Shown: positions 8,173 to 16,700 of the stretch, one piece after another
Layout: every line of letters starts with the position of its first letter
Numbering within the stretch: the first letter of the stretch is position 1
Assembly (NCBI GenBank): GCA_038141525.1
Contig: JAYQIF010000008.1
Span: 124,001-188,000, forward strand
From: BACL21 sp038141525
GTDB lineage: Bacteria > Bacteroidota > Bacteroidia > Flavobacteriales > Flavobacteriaceae
DNA: 64,000 nucleotides
Reading direction: 5' to 3'
Position numbers and translations under genes: made by a program
The notes under the pieces: model-generated
What the model was told of the DNA's origin: nothing
The model's input: only the letters and a program-made list of their open reading frames with translations
The model's database searches: none

Positions 8173-9863
8173 GCAGTCTTGACTGGATTATACTTGGCCT
8201 TGTTTTGGCGTTTATTGTGCTTTATGGTTTGGCCAAAACACGAAAACAAGCAGGGGTTACCGATTTTGTTACTGGGGGCAATAAAGCGAGTTGGTGGACC
8301 ATAGGGCTCAGTGTAATGGCAACACAGGCCAGTGCCATAACCTTTTTATCCACCCCGGGACAGGCATTCCACGATGGAATGGGATTTGTTCAATTTTACT
8401 TTGGATTGCCCATTGCCATGGTGCTGATCAGTCTATTTTTTGTCCCCATCTATCATCGAATGAAGGTATTTACCGCATATGCCTATCTCGAGCAACGCTT
8501 CAATGTAAAGACCCGCACCCTCACGGCCATCTTTTTCTTGATCCAAAGAGGCCTTGCCGCGGGGATTACCATTTTTGCCCCTTCAATTATACTCTCAGCG
8601 GTGCTGGGTTGGGATCTAGTCTTGCTCAACATCTTAATTGGCTCTTTGGTGGTGATATACACCGTGACTGGGGGGACAAGAGCCGTGAATATCACCCAAA
8701 AGCAGCAAATGGGCATTATTTTTGGCGGAATGTTTTTGGCATTTCTGATGCTGCTGAATTTTTTACCCCTTGAGGTGGGGCTCAATGAGGCGCTCTCCAT
8801 AGCAGGGGCTCAAGACAAAATGAACATACTGGATTTTTCTTTTGATTTTGAAAATCGCTATACCTTCTGGAGTGGCATCATAGGGGGAAGTTTTTTAGCC
8901 CTCTCCTATTTCGGCACGGATCAAAGCCAAGTGCAGCGTTATCTCTCGGGCCGATCCATAAGGCAAAGCCAAATGGGCTTGATCATGAATGGATTGCTCA
9001 AAGTCCCCATGCAATTTTTTATTCTGCTCATCGGAGTTTTGGTTTTTGTCTTTTATCAGTTTAACTCCTCACCACTGAATTTTAACCCTTCAAATGAGCG
9101 CCTGGTACTCGAGTCTGAATATGCTGGTGAGTACCGTGCTTTAGAAAAAGAAAAGGATCTACTCATGGGGCAAATTCAGACCTTGCAAATTGAGTATATC
9201 GAAACTCAAGACCAAGAGCAGCAGGCTAGGTTAAAGTCTGAGATTTCTGAGCTCAACCACGAGCAATTGGCCCTACGAAAGCAGGCGCGAGTGCTCATCA
9301 GTGCGGCAGATGAAAATACTGAAACCAATGACAAAGACTATGTCTTTATTCATTTTATTCTTACCCAGCTCCCTGTGGGCCTGATCGGTTTGCTATTGGC
9401 TGTAATATTAAGTGCCGCTATGTCCTCTACGGCAAGTGAAATTAATGCCCTGGGGGCGACCACCGCAGTGGATTTATATCAAAGACATACTCCTGGTCAC
9501 AACGAGAAGCATTATTTAAAGGTTACCCGTTATTTTACCCTAGTTTGGGGCGTAATTGCGATTCTCGTGGCTTGTACGGCTCCCCTGTTTGATAATTTGA
9601 TCCTACTGGTCAACATCATCGGATCAATATTCTACGGTAATATACTGGGAGTATTTTTGGCGGCATTTTTCTTGCGCTCCATTAAGGGTCGTTCCATTTT
9701 CTGGGCCGCATTGATCAACCAGGCTTTTGTCATAACACTCTTTGTTCTGGATCTCATGACGGTGATTAAACTTCCCTATTTATGGCTGAATGTCATTGGC
9801 TGTGTGGCGGTTATTCTCATTGCCTTTTTGATTCAATTTATTCAAGACACTAAAAAAAGCTAG
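8169..9863 (+). CDS. Sodium:solute symporter (SSS family)
   Basis: A 564-residue polytopic inner-membrane transporter of the SSS/LeuT-fold family. The family core is visible: FVTGGNKASWWTIGLSVMATQASAITFLSTPGQAF near residues 37-70, YTVTGGTRAVNITQKQQ near 160 and LSAAMSSTASEINALGATTAVDLY near 412. Start ATG 8169 (MSSLDWIILGL) is chosen over ATG 8142 because it overlaps the stop of the small gene as ATGA and begins just before the first helix. Between membrane segments, residues of about 305-390 form a charged, Glu/Gln/Leu-rich coiled-coil-like insertion. The neighbouring secreted PIG-L enzyme suggests uptake of a sugar or amino-sugar product, but the substrate cannot be read from the sequence. 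Confidence 0.9.
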   Translation: MSSLDWIILGLVLAFIVLYGLAKTRKQAGVTDFVTGGNKASWWTIGLSVMATQASAITFLSTPGQAFHDGMGFVQFYFGLPIAMVLISLFFVPIYHRMKVFTAYAYLEQRFNVKTRTLTAIFFLIQRGLAAGITIFAPSIILSAVLGWDLVLLNILIGSLVVIYTVTGGTRAVNITQKQQMGIIFGGMFLAFLMLLNFLPLEVGLNEALSIAGAQDKMNILDFSFDFENRYTFWSGIIGGSFLALSYFGTDQSQVQRYLSGRSIRQSQMGLIMNGLLKVPMQFFILLIGVLVFVFYQFNSSPLNFNPSNERLVLESEYAGEYRALEKEKDLLMGQIQTLQIEYIETQDQEQQARLKSEISELNHEQLALRKQARVLISAADENTETNDKDYVFIHFILTQLPVGLIGLLLAVILSAAMSSTASEINALGATTAVDLYQRHTPGHNEKHYLKVTRYFTLVWGVIAILVACTAPLFDNLILLVNIIGSIFYGNILGVFLAAFFLRSIKGRSIFWAALINQAFVITLFVLDLMTVIKLPYLWLNVIGCVAVILIAFLIQFIQDTKKS

Positions 9864-10098
9864 TCCTCTCTGACAATTTATAAATCTCGAGTAATGATTT
9901 ATGAATGCCAGGGATGCTTTCTTGCAGGGGTATATTTTTGCCCTGATATTCGTAAAACAATTCACCGAGGCTTCTGCATCTTTTAAATAGTAATTGGGGA
10001 GTTATTCACAGTATGTAAGGGTTTCGGTTGAATTGTTACACATAGGAAGATCGAGATAAATACATTCATGTACTAGGTTAAGTGATCGATCGACCCTC
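9864..10098 (+). other. Intergenic stretch with a possible coding remnant on the minus strand
   Basis: No convincing plus-strand gene. On the minus strand an open stretch from about 10004 down to TAG 9850-9852 reads protein-like sequence (e.g. RCRSLGELFYEYQGK, LLEIYKLSERT) but has no ATG start and a stop immediately upstream. It could be a gene remnant, an interrupted short gene or chance. I see nothing else recognisable here. Confidence 0.3.
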
Positions 10099-10129
10099 AA
10101 AATGACAGCTTCGGCTGTCATTTTTTTTT
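10099..10129 (+). terminator. Rho-independent terminator
   Basis: A perfect stem AATGACAGC / GCTGTCATT with a TTCG-type tetraloop at 10101-10122 is followed by a T9 run that overlaps the end of the stem. It lies downstream of the symporter operon and just upstream of the CatA-like gene promoter. Confidence 0.85.
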
Positions 10130-10160
10130 GGGGGCATTGTTAAAGAGCTCCTTATCTTTG
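10128..10160 (+). promoter_or_regulatory. Candidate promoter of the CatA-like gene
   Basis: TATCTTTG at 10153-10160 is an exact -7 TANNTTTG element. A TTG at 10128-10130 lies 22 bp upstream, within the 17-23 bp spacing of flavobacterial promoters, although this TTG is part of the terminator T run. Start ATG is at 10201. Confidence 0.55.
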
Positions 10161-10200
10161 TGACATGAACATAAGCTGTCCTGGCAACAACTCGAATTAA

Positions 10201-10830
10201 ATGAAACAGAAAATTAACGTAAACGATTGGGCGCGTAGAGACCACTATGAATTCTACACTAAATTTAAGGAGCCCTATCATGGCGTGAATGTTTCACTGG
10301 ACATTAGCGCACTTAAAAAGCGGTGTAAAAAAGAGGGTAAATCCTTATTTATGGCCTATCTCCACCGCGCGATCGTCGCTGTGAATAAGGTTGAGGCTTT
10401 ACGTTATAGAATTATCGATGGAGCGGTTTATCTGTTCGATACGACCCACGTGACTATGACCATCGCTCGGCAGGACGCGCCATTTGGCTTTTCCTTTGTG
10501 GCATTTAATGAAGACTTTTCCATTTTTGAGGCCGAGGCTAACAAAGAATTTGATCGAGTCCGTCAATCAAAAGGATTGGATTTATCGGTATCTAGAGAAA
10601 ATGTAGTTCACTTCTCGGCCTTGCCTTGGATTGATTTCACTGGGATCACTCATGCCAGGGACTTAGAAAGTGAAGATTGCAGCCCCAAAATAACCTTTGG
10701 TAAAATCACTCAAAAAGAAGGACGTTGGCTAATGCCTGTTTCCGTTCATGTGCATCACGGTCTTGTCTATGGTAAAGACGTGGCCGACTTTATTCAATTT
10801 TTTCAGGAAGAACTCAATCGCATTGATTAA
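10201..10830 (+). CDS. CatA-like (chloramphenicol acetyltransferase fold) O-acetyltransferase
   Basis: A 209-residue homologue of type A chloramphenicol acetyltransferases. NDWARRDHYEFY near residues 7-18, LSVSRENVVHFSALPWIDFTG near 121-141 and KITFGKI near 162 are typical of the fold. The catalytic region reads VHVHHGLVYGKD near residues 181-192. The His pair of the HHxxxDG signature is present, but the usual Asp before Gly is Tyr. In genuine CAT that Asp helps position the active site, so activity may be altered; resistance should not be assumed. Chromosomal members in Bacteroidota often have unknown acyl acceptors. The gene is monocistronic between a terminator and a convergent HAD gene. 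Confidence 0.8.
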   Translation: MKQKINVNDWARRDHYEFYTKFKEPYHGVNVSLDISALKKRCKKEGKSLFMAYLHRAIVAVNKVEALRYRIIDGAVYLFDTTHVTMTIARQDAPFGFSFVAFNEDFSIFEAEANKEFDRVRQSKGLDLSVSRENVVHFSALPWIDFTGITHARDLESEDCSPKITFGKITQKEGRWLMPVSVHVHHGLVYGKDVADFIQFFQEELNRID

Positions 10831-10840
10831 TCGATTGAAC

Positions 10841-11543
10841 TTATAGACCAAGAAGCATGGTTAATTCACTCATGCTGTTGATCTTATAATAGTTATCGTG
10901 CTCAATAGGCTCTCGTCCCACTTCATGGGCCCAGGTGGTGTGAAAGGGAACATGAACGGTCACAGCCCCAATATCAAGCACCGGCAGAATATCACTATTG
11001 ACGCTGTTACCTACCATTAAAAACTCTTCGGGCTTGATGTCGAGATGAGCGACCAGTTTTTGATAATTCTTGGGCTTTTTATCGGACATGATTTCGATAT
11101 GATGAAAATACTTTGCCAGGCCAGAGCGTTCGAGCTTGCGCTCTTGATCGAGTAAATCACCTTTGGTGGCTACCACTAAACGAAAAGAAGAGGACAATTG
11201 CGACAACACTTGATCGACCCCATCTAAAATAGGGTTAGGCGCCTGCAGCATCCCTTGCCCCAGGGCTATAATCTTTTGGATAACCTCATTTAGATACACG
11301 ACCCTGACTCAACTCAATGGCCGCTTCTATGAGCGATAGTGTGAAGGGTTTGATACCATAGCCATAAAGGGGCAAATTCTTCATTTCTATGGCAAAAAGC
11401 TCTTTTTGACAAACCTCAGCGGGCAAATAATCACTCATTAGCGCGCAAAACGTCTCTTCAGCCTGACGAAATATGGTCTCGTTCTCCCAAAGCGTGTCGT
11501 CCGCGTCAAAAGCAATGACTTTTATGCGCGTAGGGTCAATCAA
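10841..11543 (-). CDS. HAD-superfamily hydrolase, frameshifted
   Basis: A HAD hydrolase of about 233 residues once repaired. The N-terminal part has the nucleophile motif FDADDTLWENE near residues 11-21, typical of haloacid dehalogenase/pyrophosphatase PpaX-like enzymes. The C-terminal part has the motif II region LVVATKGD, Lys in SDKKPKNYQ and MVGNSVNSDILP. The first frame ends with GRVSK and a TGA; the +1 frame continues at NEVIQKIIALG. Removing one base from TTT at 11289-11291 joins them as GRVSNEVIQ. The start codon overlaps the ettA stop (ATGA at 11540-11543), so both are probably one operon. The substrate is unknown. Confidence 0.82.
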
Positions 11544-13228
11544 CGAATGAGTTTTTTGTATTTGATGCGCTTAGGACCGACATCGCCCAAACGTTTTTTA
11601 CGGTTTTCTTCATAGTCGCTAAAGCCACCTTCAAAGAAATAGACCTGACTATCCCCTTCAAAAGCCAAAATATGGGTACAGATACGGTCTAAAAACCAGC
11701 GATCGTGACTGATGACCACCGCACAACCAGCAAAATTTTCTAAACCTTCTTCCAAGGCCCTTAAAGTATTGACATCAAGATCATTAGTCGGCTCGTCCAA
11801 AAGCAATACATTACCTTCTTCCTTTAGGGTCATGGCCAAATGCAATCGGTTACGCTCCCCTCCAGAGAGTTTTTCTACCTTCTTGTTTTGCTCACTTCCA
11901 GAGAAGTTGAAGCGACTTAAATAGGCTCTTGAATTCACCTGGCGGCCGCCCATCATCACGAGTTCTTGACCATCGCTAAAATTCTCCCAAATGGTTTTTT
12001 GCGGATCGATATTGGCGTGGGCCTGATCGACATAAGCAATCTTCGCCGTCGGTCCTACCGTGAATGTCCCTGTATCTGGAGTCAATTCATTCATGATCAT
12101 TTTAAAAATGGTCGTCTTTCCAGCACCATTGGGTCCTATGACCCCAACAATACCCGCTTGAGGCAGCTGAAAATCCAATGATTCATAAAGTAATTTATCA
12201 CCAAAGGCTTTACGTACGCCTTGAGCATGGATCACCTCTGTACCCAAACGTGGACCATTTGGAATGTATATTTCTAGGTGCTCATCGAGTTGTTTTTGAT
12301 CTTGACTCATGAGCTTTTCGTAGTTATTTAGACGCGCTTTTTGCTTGGATTGACGTCCCTTTGGGGCCATACGCACCCATTCTAACTCGCGTTCTAAGGT
12401 TTTTTGGCGCTTGCTCGCTTGCTTTTGCTCCTGAGCCAGTCTTTTGGACTTTTGCTCGAGCCAAGAAGAGTAATTGCCTTTCCATGGAATACCCTCTCCT
12501 CGATCGAGTTCTAAAATCCATCCAGCGACGTTATCCAGGAAATATCGGTCATGCGTTACGGCGATTACTGTGCCTTTGTACTGCGCTAAGTGTTGCTCTA
12601 ACCAATGCACGCTCTCCGCGTCTAGGTGGTTGGTGGGCTCATCCAAAAGCAAGACATCAGGCTCTTGAAGCAATAAGCGACATAGAGCCACACGACGTCG
12701 CTCCCCTCCCGAGAGTACCGAAATTTTTGTGTCAGGTTCCGGGGTCCTCAGGGCATCCATGGCAATTTCGAGCTTGGTGTCGAGTTCCCAGGCGTTCACC
12801 GCATCGATTTGATCCTGAAGTTTGGCCTGCTCATTCATTAAGGCCTCCATCTTGTCCGGATTCTCATACACTTCTGGCAAACCAAAGGAATCGTTAATTT
12901 CGTTATAACGATCCAGTACGGCGACTACGTCTTTAACGCCCTCTTTGACCACATCCAATACAGTTTTGTCTGGGTCTAAATCAGGCTCTTGATCCAGCAT
13001 ACCCACAGTATAACCTGGGGCAAAAACCACATCGCCTTGATGGTTTTTATCCAACCCTGCTATGATTTTTAGCAGCGTTGATTTACCACTACCATTGAGT
13101 CCGAGGATACCAATTTTGGCTCCGTAAAAAAAACTTAAATAGATATTTTTAAGCACAGGAGTTTGAGCGCTTTGAAACGTCTTACTCACTCCTGACATTG
13201 AGAAAATTACCTTCTGATCGTCGGCCAT
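11540..13228 (-). CDS. ettA: ABC-F protein EttA (energy-dependent translational throttle)
   Basis: A 562-residue soluble ABC-F ATPase with two nucleotide-binding domains. Domain 1 has Walker A GLNGSGKST near residue 43, signature LSGGERRR near 174 and LLLDEPTNHLD. Domain 2 has GPNGAGKTT near 348, LSGGERNR near 455 and LLLDEPTNDLD. There are no membrane segments. The EttA-specific arm insert and the interdomain linker rich in Lys, Gln and Arg (around RQKTLERELEWVRM) are present. EttA binds the ribosomal E site and couples translation entry to ATP/ADP ratio. Start ATG 13228. A small CAL67264-family protein lies upstream and a HAD hydrolase overlaps downstream. Confidence 0.95.
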   Translation of the reverse strand: MADDQKVIFSMSGVSKTFQSAQTPVLKNIYLSFFYGAKIGILGLNGSGKSTLLKIIAGLDKNHQGDVVFAPGYTVGMLDQEPDLDPDKTVLDVVKEGVKDVVAVLDRYNEINDSFGLPEVYENPDKMEALMNEQAKLQDQIDAVNAWELDTKLEIAMDALRTPEPDTKISVLSGGERRRVALCRLLLQEPDVLLLDEPTNHLDAESVHWLEQHLAQYKGTVIAVTHDRYFLDNVAGWILELDRGEGIPWKGNYSSWLEQKSKRLAQEQKQASKRQKTLERELEWVRMAPKGRQSKQKARLNNYEKLMSQDQKQLDEHLEIYIPNGPRLGTEVIHAQGVRKAFGDKLLYESLDFQLPQAGIVGVIGPNGAGKTTIFKMIMNELTPDTGTFTVGPTAKIAYVDQAHANIDPQKTIWENFSDGQELVMMGGRQVNSRAYLSRFNFSGSEQNKKVEKLSGGERNRLHLAMTLKEEGNVLLLDEPTNDLDVNTLRALEEGLENFAGCAVVISHDRWFLDRICTHILAFEGDSQVYFFEGGFSDYEENRKKRLGDVGPKRIKYKKLIR

Positions 13229-13341
13229 GATCCTATTCGATATTAAGTATTACACATGATTTAGGACTGGATATTTAACCCAAAATCCTGATGATTTAAG
13301 CAAAAAAGCCTTAATCCGTTACAATTTTAAATCAGAAGTGA

Positions 13342-13518
13342 TTAAACCCTTCCTTTTAGGGCATTAAAAACCCAAGCAATGGCAAAAAAGCCGAATCCAA
13401 CGCAGGCAAAGCCCCATCCGGCTACATCTTCATATCGAAACGCTCCAAGAGCGATGAGCAGACATCCCATAAAAATCATTATGAAAGTCGCCCAGGCAAG
13501 TACAGTGTTTTTATTCAT
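13342..13518 (-). CDS. CAL67264-family small membrane protein
   Basis: A 58-residue ORF from ATG 13516-13518 to TAA 13342-13344. It reads MNKNTVLAWATFIMIFMGCL, then LIALGAFRYEDVAGWGFACV, then GFGFFAIAWVFNALKGRV. It has two hydrophobic helices separated by a short RYEDVAG loop. I recognise this as the small flavobacterial membrane protein family named CAL67264, whose function is unknown. It lies on the same strand about 110 bp upstream of ettA, which fits a shared transcript. The overlapping plus-strand ORF at 13379-13582 has poor composition and is a shadow. Confidence 0.85.
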   Translation of the reverse strand: MNKNTVLAWATFIMIFMGCLLIALGAFRYEDVAGWGFACVGFGFFAIAWVFNALKGRV

Positions 13519-13638
13519 CATAATTTACCAATTAAAAGCACCTAAAAGCGGCGTAAAATGGCATAGTCTAAAACTAGCCTAACCTCACAAATATCGGGAA
13601 TTCTCGTGAGATTTAGCGTTATTTTACAGGGCAATTCG

Positions 13639-13646
13639 TATTTTTG
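13639..13646 (+). promoter_or_regulatory. -7 element of the acyl-CoA carboxylase gene
   Basis: TATTTTTG is an exact TANNTTTG match ending 16 bp upstream of ATG 13663. I see no clear -33 TTG. Confidence 0.45.
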
Positions 13647-13662
13647 AACAAAGAATTTTTCT

Positions 13663-15292
13663 ATGGATTTAGACTTCAATCGCAACGAAGATCACAACAA
13701 ATTGTTGGCCTCGGAATTGCGCAAGCGATTGCAAAAGGTTTCCTTGGGTGGTGGTGAAAAAGCCATAGAAAAACAACACGCTAAAGGCAAACTAACCGCT
13801 AGAGAGCGCATCGATTATCTGCTGGATAAAAATCGAGAGTCTATCGAAATCGGAGCCTTTGCGGGAGACAAAATGTACCCTGAGCACGGGGGTTGTCCCA
13901 GCGGGGGTGTCGTGGTCAAAATGGGCTACATCAAAAAACGGCTTTGTATTGTAGTGGCCAATGACGCTACGGTCAAAGCAGGTGCTTGGTTCCCAATTAC
14001 CGCCAAAAAAAATCTACGCGCACAAGAAATTGCCCTAGAGAATAAAATACCTATCATCTATCTCGTAGATAGTGCCGGGGTCTACTTACCGATGCAGGAC
14101 GAGATCTTCCCTGACAAAGAACACTTCGGTCGTATTTTTAGAAATAACGCAAAAATGAGCAGTGCAGGCATCACCCAAATCTCTGCAATCATGGGGAGTT
14201 GTGTCGCCGGCGGAGCCTATTTACCCATCATGAGCGACGAAGCCATGATTGTCGACAAAACCGGGAGTATTTTCTTAGCCGGAAGTTACCTAGTCAAAGC
14301 GGCCATAGGAGAAACAATCGACAACGAAACACTCGGCGGAGCGACCACCCATTGTGCCATCAGTGGGGTTACCGATTATAAGTACGACAATGACCAGCAA
14401 GCCTTGGATGCCATTCGAAATATCATCGATAAAATTGGTGCTCCAGAATCTGCAGGGTATAACCGAGCAACGCCCGCCTTGCCAAAAGTAGAGTCCGATC
14501 AACTCTTTGGTCTACTGCCCAAATCCCGAGCGGATCAGTACGATATGATGGAAATTATCCATGCGCTTAGTCGATAATTCTGAGTTTGATGCCTACAAGG
14601 CTTCCTATGGCAAAACGATTATCACAGGCTATGCCAGAATAAATGGTTGGGCTGTGGGCATTGTGGCCAATCAGCGCAAAGTCGTAAAAACTCAAAAAGG
14701 CGAAATGCAGTTTGGTGGCGTCATATACAGCGATAGTGCGGATAAAGCCACCCGATTTATTGCAAACTGTAATCAAAAAAAGATCCCTCTAGTCTTTTTA
14801 CAAGATGTCACCGGATTTATGGTAGGCAGCAAAAGCGAGCACGGTGGCATCATTAAAGATGGGGCCAAAATGGTGAATGCCGTGAGTAATTCGGTGGTAC
14901 CAAAATTCACGATCATCATCGGAAATTCTTACGGCGCAGGGAATTACGCCATGTGCGGCAAAGCCTATGACCCGAGACTTATCGCGGCTTGGCCCAGCGC
15001 AGAACTCGCCGTCATGAGCGGAAACAGTGCTGCTACAGTTCTCTTACAAATCGAAAAAGCTCAAAAAAAGAAGGCAGGTGAAGTCTTAAGTCCTGAAGAT
15101 GAGGACAAACTGTATCAAGAAATCAAAGCCCGTTACGATGAGCAGATTTCCCCCTATTACGCTGCAGCAAGGCTTTGGACCGATGCGGTAATCAATCCAG
15201 TAGAAACTCGTAAATGGATCTCAATGGGGATAGAGGCAGCGAATCATGCGCCAATAACTCAGCCATTTAATCTAGGGGTAATTCAGGTCTAA
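13663..15292 (+). CDS. Acyl-CoA (probably propionyl- or methylcrotonyl-CoA) carboxylase beta chain, frameshifted
   Basis: A biotin-dependent carboxyltransferase of about 542 residues once repaired, matching the usual beta subunit size. The N-terminal half has GKLTARERIDYLLD near residue 45, GVYLPMQDEIFPD near 143 and SCVAGGAYLPIMSDE near 185. The C-terminal half has the acyl-CoA site GGVIYSDSADKATRFI, LVFLQDVTGFMVG and GNSYGAGNYAMCGKAY. The first frame stops at TAA 14575-14577; the second opens at 14561. Removing one T at 14567-14568 joins them as IIHALVDNSEFDAYK. The GVYLPMQDE-type sequence resembles 3-methylcrotonyl-CoA carboxylase more than propionyl-CoA carboxylase; with HMG-CoA lyase in the window this would suit leucine breakdown. 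No alpha chain lies nearby. Confidence 0.85.
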
Positions 15293-15322
15293 TAAAGGGC
15301 AATTCAGGCCTATTAGAGGCCT
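15276..15322. repeat. Short tandem repeat plus inverted repeat after the carboxylase gene
   Basis: Two 19-base units at 15276-15294 and 15297-15315 (GGGYAATTCAGGYCTAWTA) differ at three positions with a 21-base period. The first covers the gene's last codons and stop. The second carries AGGCCT, repeated at 15317-15322 after a 5-base loop, so it can form a hairpin between the convergent carboxylase and M24 peptidase genes. It may act as a weak terminator, but there is no T run. Confidence 0.5.
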
Positions 15323-15356
15323 CCAACAACCTCATATCCATTTACGCGTTGAAGCC

Positions 15357-16700
15357 CTAGCGCACGAGCCGTATGCCCTCTTGGCGACCATTGACATAAC
15401 GAAATCCAGATTCATCAAAATATCCAGCCTCTTCCAGCATGATGCGGATATCCTTATTCCACTCTCGAATAAAAATGGTGTTATTTAACTCAATGGCATA
15501 GGCCGTTTTATAAGCCATTGGATGATCGCCAGGTCCCGGGACCCCTTGTTGGGCATCCCACATACCCAATGTGGTTCCCGCACTGTGACCAAAACTTCCC
15601 AGTGGATGGGTATAGATCGAAGGTCTTAGTCCCTCAGAGCGGGCTTTTTCCAGACTGCTGCGTAAAATATCATTACCTGTGCGACCAAATCGGAAGGAGT
15701 CTGTAAATATGTCCTGAACTCGGTTGCCCGTGGCAAACGCTTTATTCAGAAATTCTGGCACTGCGTTTTCTCCTGGCAGGGGCACATAGGCATGTTGCTG
15801 GCAATCGGTATTCAATCCCATATAACTCACCCCAAAATCACAATGCAGCAAGTCTCCAGGCTGTATCACCATCTCTTGATATCCATTGGAAAAGGCCTCT
15901 ATATGGCTTTTTAGCGCCTGACTATCTCGTTGTATGTCTACCGTGGGATGAAACCAAGTATCCAAACCAAGATCCGATACTTTTTGACGCATCCACCAAA
16001 CCACGTCTTCGCTGGTGGTTTTTCCAGGTGTGATCACTTTTGATGAAAAAGCCTCAGCAATGATATCGTGGGTTACTTGGACCAGTGCCTCAAATTCTTT
16101 CATTTCTTCGGCGGTTCTGGTTTCTACCCAAGAAACTGCCAAAGGCTCTGCCGAAACCACTCGTGATTTTAATGTTTCTGGAAGGTGGGCCATAAACTCA
16201 GTGTAGTCCGTCTGCACCAAACCATCGGCAATCCCATAATGCTGGGAAATATTGACCCCTATTTTACTGGGATTACGCTCCTTAATTAATTCAATCAACC
16301 GCGCCCATTGATCCGGTTGTTTTTCTTTGTCCCATGCCGAATTTATTGTGTTTCCGATACCGTATCGCGCTACAGCCAACGCATCAAAAACATCGTTCTC
16401 CGCATCGCGATAAAATAGGATTATGGTTCGTCTTCTGGCATTGAGCCACGTGGCCGGAAGCATGGTGCGCAGGATGGGGTCTTCGTTATACTCGCGAGAA
16501 ATAAGCACCCACATATCCATATCGTGTCGATCCATAAGCTCAGGAAGCACTTTGTGAATGCGCTCATTCAGGAGTGTATCGTAACGCTCAGCGCGATCTT
16601 TTTGATTCAAAATTTGCCCCTCAAGCCCGAGACTGAAGCTCATGAAAAACAGCGCAGCAATAATAGAAATTGGTCGTATTGTTAAAATTTTAGACATCAT
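15357..16700 (-). CDS. Secreted M24-family (Xaa-Pro aminopeptidase-like) peptidase
   Basis: A 447-residue protein with an N-terminal signal peptide (IISALF-type hydrophobic core ending SLGLEGQ). An N-terminal creatinase-like domain is followed by a pita-bread metallopeptidase domain. Metal ligands are visible: the two Asp in LLHCDFGVSYMGLNTDCQQ (11 apart, near residues 284-295), His in THPLGSFGHSAGTT, Glu in AIELNNT and Glu in IMLEEAG. It would act in the periplasm or outside the cell on peptides with Pro at P1'. Start ATG 16700 overlaps the menE stop as ATGA, so it is probably translated with the men block although not part of menaquinone synthesis. A second ATG at 16697 is possible. Confidence 0.9.
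   Translation of the reverse strand: MMSKILTIRPISIIAALFFMSFSLGLEGQILNQKDRAERYDTLLNERIHKVLPELMDRHDMDMWVLISREYNEDPILRTMLPATWLNARRRTIILFYRDAENDVFDALAVARYGIGNTINSAWDKEKQPDQWARLIELIKERNPSKIGVNISQHYGIADGLVQTDYTEFMAHLPETLKSRVVSAEPLAVSWVETRTAEEMKEFEALVQVTHDIIAEAFSSKVITPGKTTSEDVVWWMRQKVSDLGLDTWFHPTVDIQRDSQALKSHIEAFSNGYQEMVIQPGDLLHCDFGVSYMGLNTDCQQHAYVPLPGENAVPEFLNKAFATGNRVQDIFTDSFRFGRTGNDILRSSLEKARSEGLRPSIYTHPLGSFGHSAGTTLGMWDAQQGVPGPGDHPMAYKTAYAIELNNTIFIREWNKDIRIMLEEAGYFDESGFRYVNGRQEGIRLVR

Noticed and set aside
10201..10830. An antibiotic resistance gene (chloramphenicol acetyltransferase)
   Set aside because: The protein is a distant CatA-like family member with an altered catalytic signature and no mobile element nearby; resistance is not supported.
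12361..12897. Long plus-strand ORF opposite ettA
   Set aside because: It is antisense to the ABC-F coding sequence; its Arg/Pro/Ser-rich translation is typical of a shadow frame.
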